From Ferrimonas balearica (GTDB lineage: Bacteria; Pseudomonadota; Gammaproteobacteria; Enterobacterales; Shewanellaceae), in NCBI RefSeq assembly GCF_019802085.1, contig NZ_JAHVHV010000002.1, positions 248,001 to 312,000 of the forward strand: a DNA stretch of 64,000 nt. The letters are read 5' to 3'. The position numbers were made by a program, and so were the translations under genes. The notes beneath the pieces are model-generated. The model was given only the letters and a program-made list of their open reading frames with translations, did not search any database and had not been told where the DNA came from. Of this stretch, positions 50,493-58,410 are shown in pieces (positions within the stretch are counted from its first letter, which is position 1; each line of letters opens with the position of its first letter).

Positions 50493-51719
50493 ATGGCCTT
50501 TCAACCCAGTGAGCGCAGCCGCGCCCTCGAAACCCGGGTCCGCGAGTTTATCGCCGGATCCCTGCTGCCGGTGGAGGCCGAGCTGCTGGCCCGAAACCAC
50601 CGCGTCAACGGCCACGGCGACTGGCGCCGCTGGCAGCTGCTGCCGGAGCTTCAGGCCCTTAAGGCCCAGGCCAAGGCCGAGGGCCTTTGGAACCTCTTCC
50701 TGCCGGATCCGAAGCTGGGGGCCGGACTCTCCACGCTGGAGTACGCCCCCCTGGCCGAGGCGATGGGCCACAGCCTGCTGGCGCCGGAGCTGTTCAACTG
50801 CAACGCCCCGGACACCGGCAACATGGAGGTGCTCTACCACTTCGGCAACGCCGAGCAGCAGGCCCGCTGGTTGACCCCGCTGCTCAGCGGCGAGCTGCGC
50901 TCGGTGTTCTGCATGACCGAACCTGAGGTGGCCAGCAGCGACGCCACCAATATGGCCGCCACCATAGAGCGCGATGGCGACCAACTGGTGCTCAACGGCC
51001 ACAAATGGTGGAGCACCGGCCTGGGCCACCCGGACGCCGGCATCGCCATCTTTATGGGGCTGTGCGATCCACAGGCCGAGAAACACCGCCGCCACGCCAT
51101 GGTGCTGGTGCCTCTGGACACCCCCGGGGTCACCGTTGAGCGGATGCTCACCGCCTGCGGCGATTACGATGCGCCCTACGGCCACGGCCAGCTGCGTTTT
51201 GACAACGTCCGCGTACCGGCGGCGAACCTCATCAAGGGCTGGGGGGAGGGCTTTGCCATCGCCCAGGGCCGACTGGGACCGGGGCGGATCCACCACTGCA
51301 TGCGCTGCCTGGGGGCCGCGGAGCGCGCCCTTGACCTGATGATCGAGCGCGGCTTGGGGCGGGAGGCCTTTGGCCGGCCGCTGCTCAAGCTGGGCGGCAA
51401 CCTGGAGCGGGTGGCGGAGGCGCGGATCGCCATCGACCAGGCCCGGCTACTGACCCTGCAGGCGGCCTGGAAGATCGACACCCAGGGGGTGCGTGCCGCC
51501 ATGACCGACATCGCGGCCATCAAGGTGGCGGCTCCGCGGGTGCTGCAGCAGGTGGTGGAGATGGCGATCCAGATCCACGGGGGTGCCGGGCTCTGCCAGG
51601 ACCACCCGCTGATGGGTTTCTACGCCCAGGCCCGGGCACTGCGTCTGGCGGACGGCCCCGACGAGGTACACCTGGCCAGCGTGGCCCGACTGGAGCTGAA
51701 AAAGCGGAGGCGCGCATGA
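50493..51719 (+). CDS. Acyl-CoA dehydrogenase, ACAD10/11-like branch
   Basis: 408 aa flavoprotein. CMTEPEVASSDATNMAATIERDGD is the FAD/substrate loop, and GGAGLCQDHPLMGFYAQARALRLADGPDEVH is the C-terminal block of the branch that includes ACAD10/11 and LvaC, rather than the GTxEI form of short-chain enzymes. AGGAG precedes the ATG. It heads a five-gene operon that also holds an APH-type kinase, the other half of the ACAD10/11 reaction. Confidence 0.87.
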   Translation: MAFQPSERSRALETRVREFIAGSLLPVEAELLARNHRVNGHGDWRRWQLLPELQALKAQAKAEGLWNLFLPDPKLGAGLSTLEYAPLAEAMGHSLLAPELFNCNAPDTGNMEVLYHFGNAEQQARWLTPLLSGELRSVFCMTEPEVASSDATNMAATIERDGDQLVLNGHKWWSTGLGHPDAGIAIFMGLCDPQAEKHRRHAMVLVPLDTPGVTVERMLTACGDYDAPYGHGQLRFDNVRVPAANLIKGWGEGFAIAQGRLGPGRIHHCMRCLGAAERALDLMIERGLGREAFGRPLLKLGGNLERVAEARIAIDQARLLTLQAAWKIDTQGVRAAMTDIAAIKVAAPRVLQQVVEMAIQIHGGAGLCQDHPLMGFYAQARALRLADGPDEVHLASVARLELKKRRRA

Positions 51720-52507
51720 GGGTGTTGATCACCGGCGGCGCCTCCGGGCTGGGCCGGGCCCTGGCCCTGCACTGGGCCGCCCAGGGGGCCCGGGTGGCCA
51801 TTGCCGACATCCAGGCGGGCGACGCTGTGGTGGCGGAGATCGAGGCCGCCGGTGGCCAGGGCCTCTGCCTGCCTTGTGACGTCACCGAAGAGGCCAGCCT
51901 GGCCCAGGTGGCCCAGCAGCTTAAGCAAAACTGGGGTGGGCTGGATCTGCTGGTCTGCAACGCCGGGGTGGCAAGTGCCGGCACCCTGGAGCAGGAGCCC
52001 ATCGACCAGTGGCGCTGGGTGATGGAGATTAACCTGCTGGGGGTGGTGCGCAGCTGCCGTGCCCTGGTGCCACTGCTGGGCCCGGGGGGCCAGGTGCTCA
52101 ACATCGCCTCCCAGGCGGGGCTCAACCCCATGCCCCGGATGGGCAGCTACAGCGCGGTGAAGGCGGCGGTGGTGAGCTTCTCCGAGACCCTGGCCCTGGA
52201 GCTGGCCAACCGGGAGATCTCGGTCAGCGTGGCCTGCCCGGCGTTTTTCAAAACCGGGCTGGACCGCTCATTGCGCAGCCCGGATCCCGCCATGGCGGCG
52301 GTGCTGCAACGGCTCTTTGCCAAGGCGCCGTTGAGCGCCGAGCAGGTGGCGGAGGCGATCGCCCAGGGGGTGGCCCAGCGCCGCTTCCTGATCTTGCCCC
52401 ACTCGGCCGGGCGCAAGGCCTATTGGCTCAAACGCCTGCTGCCCTGGCGCGGCTACCTGGGATTGATGCTCAAGCAGACTGCGCGCCTGCGGGAGCTGGG
52501 CTCATGA
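51716..52507 (+). CDS. Short-chain dehydrogenase/reductase
   Basis: 263 aa. TGGASGLG binds the nucleotide, NAGVAS is the structural motif, and S..YSAVK with the catalytic Tyr and Lys is complete. The C-terminus is basic and hydrophobic (AYWLKRLLPWRGYLGLMLKQT). It overlaps the preceding stop and the following start by four bases each. Probably oxidises or reduces a hydroxyacyl intermediate. Confidence 0.87.
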   Translation: MRVLITGGASGLGRALALHWAAQGARVAIADIQAGDAVVAEIEAAGGQGLCLPCDVTEEASLAQVAQQLKQNWGGLDLLVCNAGVASAGTLEQEPIDQWRWVMEINLLGVVRSCRALVPLLGPGGQVLNIASQAGLNPMPRMGSYSAVKAAVVSFSETLALELANREISVSVACPAFFKTGLDRSLRSPDPAMAAVLQRLFAKAPLSAEQVAEAIAQGVAQRRFLILPHSAGRKAYWLKRLLPWRGYLGLMLKQTARLRELGS

Positions 52508-53559
52508 GCCTGATTGACACCGCCGGCGCGGTGCGCCCCGGCGAGGCGCTGGACCTCGACGCCCTGATGCCCTGGTTGCGAACCGCCCTGCCTGAGCTGA
52601 CCGGTCTGCCCCAGGTGACCCAATACAGCGGGGGCGCCTCCAACTGGACCTACCGACTGCGCTTCGCCCAGCGGGATCTCATTCTGCGCCGGGGGCCTGC
52701 CGGCACCAAGGCCAAGGGGGCCCACGACATGGGGCGGGAGTACCGCCTGCAGCGGGCCCTCAAACCCCATTTCGACAAGGTGCCCCAGGTGCTGGCCCAC
52801 TGCGACGACGAGGGGGTGCTGGGGGCGGAGTTTTACCTGATGGAGCGCCTGGAAGGGGTGATCCCCCGGCGCCGCTTTCCCGCGGAGCTGGCCCTGACCC
52901 CGGAGCGCACCCGGGCCATCTGCCACAGCGCCCTGGACACCCTGGTGGCCCTGCACCGGGTGGACACTGCCCCGCTGGCGGCCTTTGGCAAGGGCCAGGG
53001 CTATCTGGAGCGGCAGATCCAGGGCTGGTGCCAGCGCTTCTCCCGGGCCCGCACCTGGAACGTGGGCCGTGGGCGCAGCGTGATGCACTACCTGGAGGCG
53101 AAGATGCCCAGCCGGGAGCGACAGGCGCTCATCCACAACGATTACCGCTTCGATAATCTGGTGCTGGACGCCCAGGACCCCACCCAGGTGCTGGGGGTGC
53201 TGGACTGGGAGATGGCCACCATCGGCGACCCCCTGATGGATCTGGGCAACACCCTGGCCTACTGGGTTCAGGCGGACGACGATGCGGTGCTGCGCAGCGC
53301 CCGCTTGCAGCCGACCCAGCTGCCGGGCATGCTGACTCGAGCCCAGGTGGTGCGCTACTACGCCGACCGCACCGGCATCGCCTGCGACGATTTCACCTAT
53401 TACGAGGTGTACGGGCTGTTTCGCCTGGCGGCGATCATGCAGCAGATCTACTACCGCTATCACCACGGCCAGACCCGCAACCCCAGATTCAAGCGGTTCT
53501 GGTTTTTCGTTAACTACCTGCTCTGGCGCTGTCAGCGTCGGATCAGCGCCAACCGTTAG
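52504..53559 (+). CDS. APH-type phosphotransferase, ACAD10/11 or LvaA-like
   Basis: 351 aa. The kinase fold is shown by TQYSGGASNWTYRL (nucleotide loop), the catalytic LIHNDYRFDNLVLD and the metal site GVLDWEMATIGDPLMDLG. This is the APH family found fused to acyl-CoA dehydrogenase in ACAD10/11 and paired with it in the levulinate pathway, where it phosphorylates the 4-hydroxy group of an acyl-CoA. Start overlaps the SDR stop by four bases. Confidence 0.85.
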   Translation: MSLIDTAGAVRPGEALDLDALMPWLRTALPELTGLPQVTQYSGGASNWTYRLRFAQRDLILRRGPAGTKAKGAHDMGREYRLQRALKPHFDKVPQVLAHCDDEGVLGAEFYLMERLEGVIPRRRFPAELALTPERTRAICHSALDTLVALHRVDTAPLAAFGKGQGYLERQIQGWCQRFSRARTWNVGRGRSVMHYLEAKMPSRERQALIHNDYRFDNLVLDAQDPTQVLGVLDWEMATIGDPLMDLGNTLAYWVQADDDAVLRSARLQPTQLPGMLTRAQVVRYYADRTGIACDDFTYYEVYGLFRLAAIMQQIYYRYHHGQTRNPRFKRFWFFVNYLLWRCQRRISANR

Positions 53560-53566
53560 GACGTCG

Positions 53567-54250
53567 ATGAGCGCCATCTACCTGATACGCCATGGCCAGG
53601 CCAGTGCCGGGGCCGACGATTACGACCAACTCTCCTCCCTGGGGACTCAGCAGGCCGCCCACCTGGGGGCCGATCTGGCCCGCCGTGGGATCCGCCCCTC
53701 GGCGGTGATCAGCGGGGCCCTCAAGCGCCACCGCCAGACCGCCGAGCACTGCCTGACCGGCGCCGGTGTGGACCCGAGTTGGGACACCCAGGCCCACTGG
53801 AACGAGTACGATCATCGCCAGATCCTGGCCGCCTACAACCCCGCGTACCGGGAGATGTCGGCGCTGCGGGCCGCCACCGCCAACCAGCCGGATCCCAAGC
53901 GCTTCTTTCGCGCCGAACTCAAGGCCGCGTTCGGTCGCTGGCTCAGCGGCGATTTCGACGACGACTACCCGGAGAGCGCCACCGCCTTTCAACAGCGGGT
54001 GCAGGGGGCCTTGTCCGCCTTGCCCCAGCCCGACGGCGGGCCGGTGTGGGTGTTCACCTCCGGGGGGCCGATTACCGTGGTCACCCAGACCCTGATGGGG
54101 CTGCCGATGGACACCCTGCTCAGCGTCAATGCCCGCCTGGTCAACACCGGGATCACCAAGCTGGTGCCGGGCCCGGGGGGCTGGCAGCTCTCCAGCCTCA
54201 ACGAACACGCCGCCTTCGAGTCGCGGCCGGAATGGATCACCTACCTCTGA
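53567..54250 (+). CDS. Histidine-phosphatase-superfamily protein lacking the second histidine
   Basis: 227 aa. The N-terminal YLIRHGQA contains the phospho-accepting His9. The later block, usually SHGG, is VFTSGGPI here (about 163-170), so the second catalytic histidine is replaced by Ser. HWNEYDH may still supply acid/base residues. It lies seven bases after the kinase gene and could remove or sense a phosphate in the same pathway. Confidence 0.78.
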   Translation: MSAIYLIRHGQASAGADDYDQLSSLGTQQAAHLGADLARRGIRPSAVISGALKRHRQTAEHCLTGAGVDPSWDTQAHWNEYDHRQILAAYNPAYREMSALRAATANQPDPKRFFRAELKAAFGRWLSGDFDDDYPESATAFQQRVQGALSALPQPDGGPVWVFTSGGPITVVTQTLMGLPMDTLLSVNARLVNTGITKLVPGPGGWQLSSLNEHAAFESRPEWITYL

Positions 54251-54262
54251 ACAGGGACGCTC

Positions 54263-55015
54263 ATGGAACGACAGAACATCCTCATCACCGGGGCCAGCTC
54301 CGGGCTGGGCCGGGGCATGGCCATCGAGTTTGCCAAGCGGGGCCGCAACCTGGCCCTGTGCGCCCGGCGCATGGACCGGCTGGAAGCGCTCAAAGCGGAG
54401 CTTGAGCGCGACTACCCGGACTGCCAGGTGTTTATCCGCACCCTGGATGTGAATGACCACGACCAGGTGTTCGCCGTGTTCCAGGCCTTTGCCGAGGATT
54501 TCGGCGGCCGGATTGACCGGGTGATCGTCAACGCCGGCATGGGCAAGGGGGCCTCTTTGGGCACCGGCCACTTCGAGGCCAATCGCCAGACCGCCCAGAC
54601 CAACTTCGTCGCCGCCCTGGCCCAGTGCGAAGCGGCCCTGACCCAGTTCCGTGCCCAGAACGCCGGCCACCTGGTGACCGTCTCCTCGGTCAGCGCGGTG
54701 CGCGGGTTCCGCCGGGCCATGACGGTGTACGCCGCCACCAAGGCGGCCCTGACCAGCCTGTCCGAGGGGATCCGGGTGGATCTGCTGGGCACCCCCATCC
54801 GGGTGACCACGGTGCACCCGGGCTTCATCCGCAGCGAGATCAACGACAAGGTGGAGAAGGTGCCCTTTATTGTCGACACCGAAACCGGCTGCCGGGCCCT
54901 GGTCAAGGCGATCGAGAAGGAGGGGGACAACGTCTTTGTGCCCAGCTGGCCCTGGGCCTGGATGCGCTACCTGCTGGCGATTCTGCCCCTCAGCCAACTG
55001 CGTAAATTCAGCTGA
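54263..55015 (+). CDS. Short-chain dehydrogenase/reductase
   Basis: 250 aa. TGASSGLG, VNAGMG and YAATK motifs are intact, and SSVSAV supplies the catalytic Ser. The C-terminus (PSWPWAWMRYLLAILPL) is hydrophobic and may touch the membrane. It ends the five-gene cluster, 12 bases after the phosphatase-like gene. The substrate is not known. Confidence 0.87.
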   Translation: MERQNILITGASSGLGRGMAIEFAKRGRNLALCARRMDRLEALKAELERDYPDCQVFIRTLDVNDHDQVFAVFQAFAEDFGGRIDRVIVNAGMGKGASLGTGHFEANRQTAQTNFVAALAQCEAALTQFRAQNAGHLVTVSSVSAVRGFRRAMTVYAATKAALTSLSEGIRVDLLGTPIRVTTVHPGFIRSEINDKVEKVPFIVDTETGCRALVKAIEKEGDNVFVPSWPWAWMRYLLAILPLSQLRKFS

Positions 55016-55082
55016 ACCCGGCCCCGGGGCCTAGGATCAAAGAGGGGCGCACCGCGTCCCCCCTTGGGCAACCGGAGGGCCG

Positions 55083-55889
55083 ATGCGGATCCGCGAGCTT
55101 CACCTCTACCCGGTCAAAACCCTGCGCGGGATCCCCCTGGCGGAGAGTCCGCTGGGGCCCCTTGGCTTGCCCTGGGATCGCCACTGGCTGGTGGCGGACG
55201 CGGTGGGCCGCGCGCTCACCCTGGCCCAGCGCCCGGACCTGACCCAGCTGACCCCTTTCTTAAGCGATTCGGCGCTGCTGCTCAGTGCCCCGGGCCACGG
55301 TGAACTGGCCATCCCCCTGACCCCGCCACCGGGGCCCCCCTGTGCCGCTCGTCTGGGCAACCGGGTGTGCCGGGCCCTGGATGAGGGCGCCCTGGCCAGC
55401 GGCTGGCTGACTTCGGTGCTGGGCCCCCAGCGGGGCTACCCCCTGCGACTGCTTCGGGTGGCCCCCTCCGACGAGCCCCGCGCCCCCTTTAACGACGGCT
55501 GGTCTTTGACGCTGGCGACCCTGGACAGTCTCGAGGCCCTCAACCGGCGACTGGAGGAGAAGGGCCAGGGCCGGGTGGGGCTGGCGCGCTTTCGCCCCAA
55601 CCTGGTGGTGGACAGCCTGGGGGCGCCCTTTCACGAACTGTTCCCCAGCGAACTGTTGGGGCCGGGGTACCGCCTGGCCCTGGTCAAGCCAATCCGTCGA
55701 TGCCGGGTCACCCGGTTGCATCCGCGCAACGGCGCCCTGGCCCCCGCCGGTGAACCCCTGGCGGCGCTGACGGAATTAAGCCCCCTGAAGGAGACGCCGG
55801 GCCCCCACTTCGGCGCCTATGTCAGCCTGATGGGAGAGGGGCCGGCCACCCTGGCGGTAGACCAGCCCCTGTCGCTGCACCGACGCTGA
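55083..55889 (+). CDS. MOSC-domain protein with one motif cysteine missing
   Basis: 268 aa with the MOSC_N and MOSC domains of YcbX/mARC proteins, which reduce N-hydroxylated compounds with a molybdenum cofactor. The conserved KPCxRC motif is KPIRRC here, with Ile in place of the first Cys. A second MOSC gene at 60660 keeps KPCERC. The two share LPWDRHW and the same layout, so they are paralogues. The start is an ATG with GGAGGGCCG upstream. Confidence 0.82.
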   Translation: MRIRELHLYPVKTLRGIPLAESPLGPLGLPWDRHWLVADAVGRALTLAQRPDLTQLTPFLSDSALLLSAPGHGELAIPLTPPPGPPCAARLGNRVCRALDEGALASGWLTSVLGPQRGYPLRLLRVAPSDEPRAPFNDGWSLTLATLDSLEALNRRLEEKGQGRVGLARFRPNLVVDSLGAPFHELFPSELLGPGYRLALVKPIRRCRVTRLHPRNGALAPAGEPLAALTELSPLKETPGPHFGAYVSLMGEGPATLAVDQPLSLHRR

Positions 55890-55897
55890 GCGCCGGC

Positions 55898-56332
55898 CTA
55901 GTGGGGGATGGGGGTCAGCCGGCCCTGGCGCTCCAAGCGGGCACGGATCTGGTCATAGCTCCAGTTAAAGACGATGGCATAGACCAGGAAGAACACCACA
56001 AAGCCGATGTCCAGCCACAGGGCCGCCCAGAACCCCAGCTTCAGTTGCCACATCAGGATGGGGATGGTGGCCGCCACCAGCCCCAGCTCGAACCCCACCC
56101 CGTGGGCGATCCGCAGTCCCCAACCCCGGCTCAGGCGGTTGGCGCCGTACACCCGGTCAAACCCCAGGTTGTAGAGGTAGTTCCAGCCCATGGCGATGAG
56201 CGACAGTGTCACCGCCACCATGGCCATGGCCCCGGCGCCGTGGCCGGTGAGCAGGGCGCTGGCGGGCACCACGATGGCCAGGGCAATGAGTTCAAACAGC
56301 AGGCTGTGCAGGATGCGTTCGCGGGTGGACAT
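55898..56332 (-). CDS. PACE-family efflux protein
   Basis: 144 aa with four membrane helices in two similar halves, each beginning with an R..H..FE-type motif (RERILHSLLFELIAL and GLRIAHGVGFELGLV). This is the duplicated transmembrane-pair layout of PACE transporters such as AceI, which export chlorhexidine, acriflavine and possibly polyamines. Divergent from a LysR gene, as AceI is from AceR. Confidence 0.87.
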   Translation of the reverse strand: MSTRERILHSLLFELIALAIVVPASALLTGHGAGAMAMVAVTLSLIAMGWNYLYNLGFDRVYGANRLSRGWGLRIAHGVGFELGLVAATIPILMWQLKLGFWAALWLDIGFVVFFLVYAIVFNWSYDQIRARLERQGRLTPIPH

Positions 56333-56344
56333 GAAAGGCTCCAA

Positions 56345-56378
56345 TTGGATGAACAGTGGCGGCCATTCTATTTGGATG
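56345..56378. promoter_or_regulatory. Direct repeats in the PACE-LysR gap
   Basis: TTGGATG occurs at 56345-56351 and 56372-56378, 27 bases apart, in the 85-base gap between the divergent genes. They are candidate binding sites for the LysR protein. Confidence 0.4.
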
Positions 56379-56417
56379 TATGATTGAACCAAGTTAGTAA
56401 CCATCGGATTTGGTGAT

Positions 56418-57296
56418 ATGTACTCCCTGGAACAGCTGCGCCTCTTTGTCACCGTGGTGGAGCAGGGCTCCTTCTCCGCCGCCGCCCGTCGGCTGGGTCG
56501 GGCCCAGTCCGCGGTCAGCCAGGGGATCGCCAATCTGGAGATCGATCTGGGGGCCACCCTGTTCGACCGGCGCACCCGCACCCCGACTCTGACCCCAAGA
56601 GGAGAGCGACTGCTGGGCCACGCCCGGGCGGTGTTGCAGCAGGCCAGCGAGCTGGAGCGGGCGGCCCGGGCCCTCTCCCAGGACCAGGAGACCGAGCTGG
56701 TGCTGGCGGTGGACGAGGCGGTGCTGGTGCCGAACATCGAGCCGGTGCTGGCGGAGTTTGCCCAGCGCTTCCCTGCCACTGCCCTGGAGCTGCACGCGGT
56801 GGCCAGCCCCGATGTGGTGGCCCTGGTGGAGCGGGGTCGGGCCCAGTTGGGGCTGATGTTCGCCGATCCCAGCCTGCCCCGGGAGGTGGAGCCCTGTTTC
56901 CTGGGCGATCTGCCCTTCGTGGTGGTGGTGCGCCCGGACCACCCTTTGACGGCCCTGGACTCCGTGGGGGTGGCCGATCTCATTGGCCATCGCCAGCTGG
57001 TGGTGAAAAGCTATGGTGGGGAGGGGCTGGCGCCCCTGCCGCCGGTGTCGGCGAGCCTCTGGTCCGCCAACAACTTCTACCTGCTGCGGGAGCTGGCCCG
57101 TCAGGGGCTGGGCTGGGCCTATGTGCCCACCCACCTGGTGGAGAGCGAGCTGGCCCAGGGCACTCTGGCGCGGCTGTCGGTCCGCTTCGACCACAAGCCC
57201 TGGCGGGCCCCGGTGGACCGGGTGCTGGCCAAGGGCGGCCAGCCCGGCCCGGCGTTGGCTTGGCTGGCCCAGGCAGTGCAGGGCTGCTACCGATAA
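56418..57296 (+). CDS. LysR-family regulator of the PACE efflux gene
   Basis: 292 aa. The helix-turn-helix (about 3-60; SFSAAARRLGRAQSAVSQGIANLE) and LysR substrate domain (from about 90) are complete. Its position opposite a PACE transporter mirrors aceR-aceI, so its inducer is probably an exported cation or polyamine. Confidence 0.88.
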   Translation: MYSLEQLRLFVTVVEQGSFSAAARRLGRAQSAVSQGIANLEIDLGATLFDRRTRTPTLTPRGERLLGHARAVLQQASELERAARALSQDQETELVLAVDEAVLVPNIEPVLAEFAQRFPATALELHAVASPDVVALVERGRAQLGLMFADPSLPREVEPCFLGDLPFVVVVRPDHPLTALDSVGVADLIGHRQLVVKSYGGEGLAPLPPVSASLWSANNFYLLRELARQGLGWAYVPTHLVESELAQGTLARLSVRFDHKPWRAPVDRVLAKGGQPGPALAWLAQAVQGCYR

Positions 57297-57344
57297 GGGC
57301 GGCCCTGGTCCACACTTCAGGGGGCTGAGTCGAGGAGAGTCCCC

Positions 57345-58334
57345 ATGGTTCGCACCCTCTGTGTCCTGTTCTGCCTGCTGTGCGCCGTCCCGGCCCGGGC
57401 CGATCCGCTGCCCTCCTGGAATGACGGTCCCCGCAAGGACGCCTTCATCCAGTTTGTCGACCGGGTGACCCGCGCCGGTCACGACTATGTGCCCGAGGGC
57501 GAGCGCATCGCCGTGTTCGATAACGACGGCACCCTCTGGGCAGAGCAGCCCCTCTACTTCCAGCTCGCCTTCGCCCTGGACCGGGTGAAGGCCCTGGCCC
57601 ATCAGCACCCGGAGTGGACCGACACCCAGCCGTTCAAGGCGGCACTGGAGGGGGACATGGCGGCGCTGTTTGCCGGCGGCGACGAAGCGTTGCTGACCCT
57701 GGTGGCCGCCACCCACGGCAACACCACCCCGGAGCAATTCGCCGCCGAGGTGGATGCCTGGATCCAGAGCGCCCGCCACCCCACCACTGGCTTGCTCTAC
57801 ATCGAGATGGTCTACCAGCCGATGCTGGAGCTGATGGACTACCTGCGGATCCACCAGTTCAAGATCTTCATCGTCTCCGGGGGCGGCATCGAGTTTATGC
57901 GGGTGTTCAGTGAGCGGGCCTATGGCATTCCGCCGGAGCAGGTGATCGGCAGCAGCATCGAGGTGCGCCTGGAGCAGCGTGGCGAGGATCCTGTGCTGGT
58001 GCGTGAGCCCGAGCTGCGCTTCCTGGACGACAAGGCGGGCAAGCCGGTGGCCATTCACTATCACATCGGCCGCCGCCCCATACTGGCGGTGGGCAACTCC
58101 GACGGCGACCTGGAGATGCTGGCCTGGACCATGGCCGGGGAGGGGGCGCGGATGGCGGCGCTTATCCACCACACCGACGCCGAGCGGGAGTGGGCCTACG
58201 ACAGCCCCTCCGCGGTGGGCCAGCTGGACCGGGCTCGAAAGGAAGCGGACAAACGGGGCTGGTGGCTGGTGGACATGGCCAAGGATTGGAGCCGGGTGTT
58301 CCCCGAAAACGAAGAGGCCCTGTTTCAGCCGTAA
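57345..58334 (+). CDS. Exported HAD-family phosphatase
   Basis: 329 aa. A signal peptide (about 1-20, ending ARADP) precedes a HAD phosphohydrolase: AVFDNDGTLWAEQP (nucleophile Asp), FIVSGGG (motif II), and AVGNSDGDLEML (motif IV). DNDGT instead of the common DxDGT is typical of this exported HAD group. It probably dephosphorylates a periplasmic substrate. It lies upstream of the patatin-barrel gene on the same strand. Confidence 0.85.
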   Translation: MVRTLCVLFCLLCAVPARADPLPSWNDGPRKDAFIQFVDRVTRAGHDYVPEGERIAVFDNDGTLWAEQPLYFQLAFALDRVKALAHQHPEWTDTQPFKAALEGDMAALFAGGDEALLTLVAATHGNTTPEQFAAEVDAWIQSARHPTTGLLYIEMVYQPMLELMDYLRIHQFKIFIVSGGGIEFMRVFSERAYGIPPEQVIGSSIEVRLEQRGEDPVLVREPELRFLDDKAGKPVAIHYHIGRRPILAVGNSDGDLEMLAWTMAGEGARMAALIHHTDAEREWAYDSPSAVGQLDRARKEADKRGWWLVDMAKDWSRVFPENEEALFQP

Positions 58335-58410
58335 AACTTCTCGTTAAGTCATTGTTTATCTAAAATATGCACACTGGTGACGTGCGGGATGGATTCACAA
58401 GGGGATGCGG

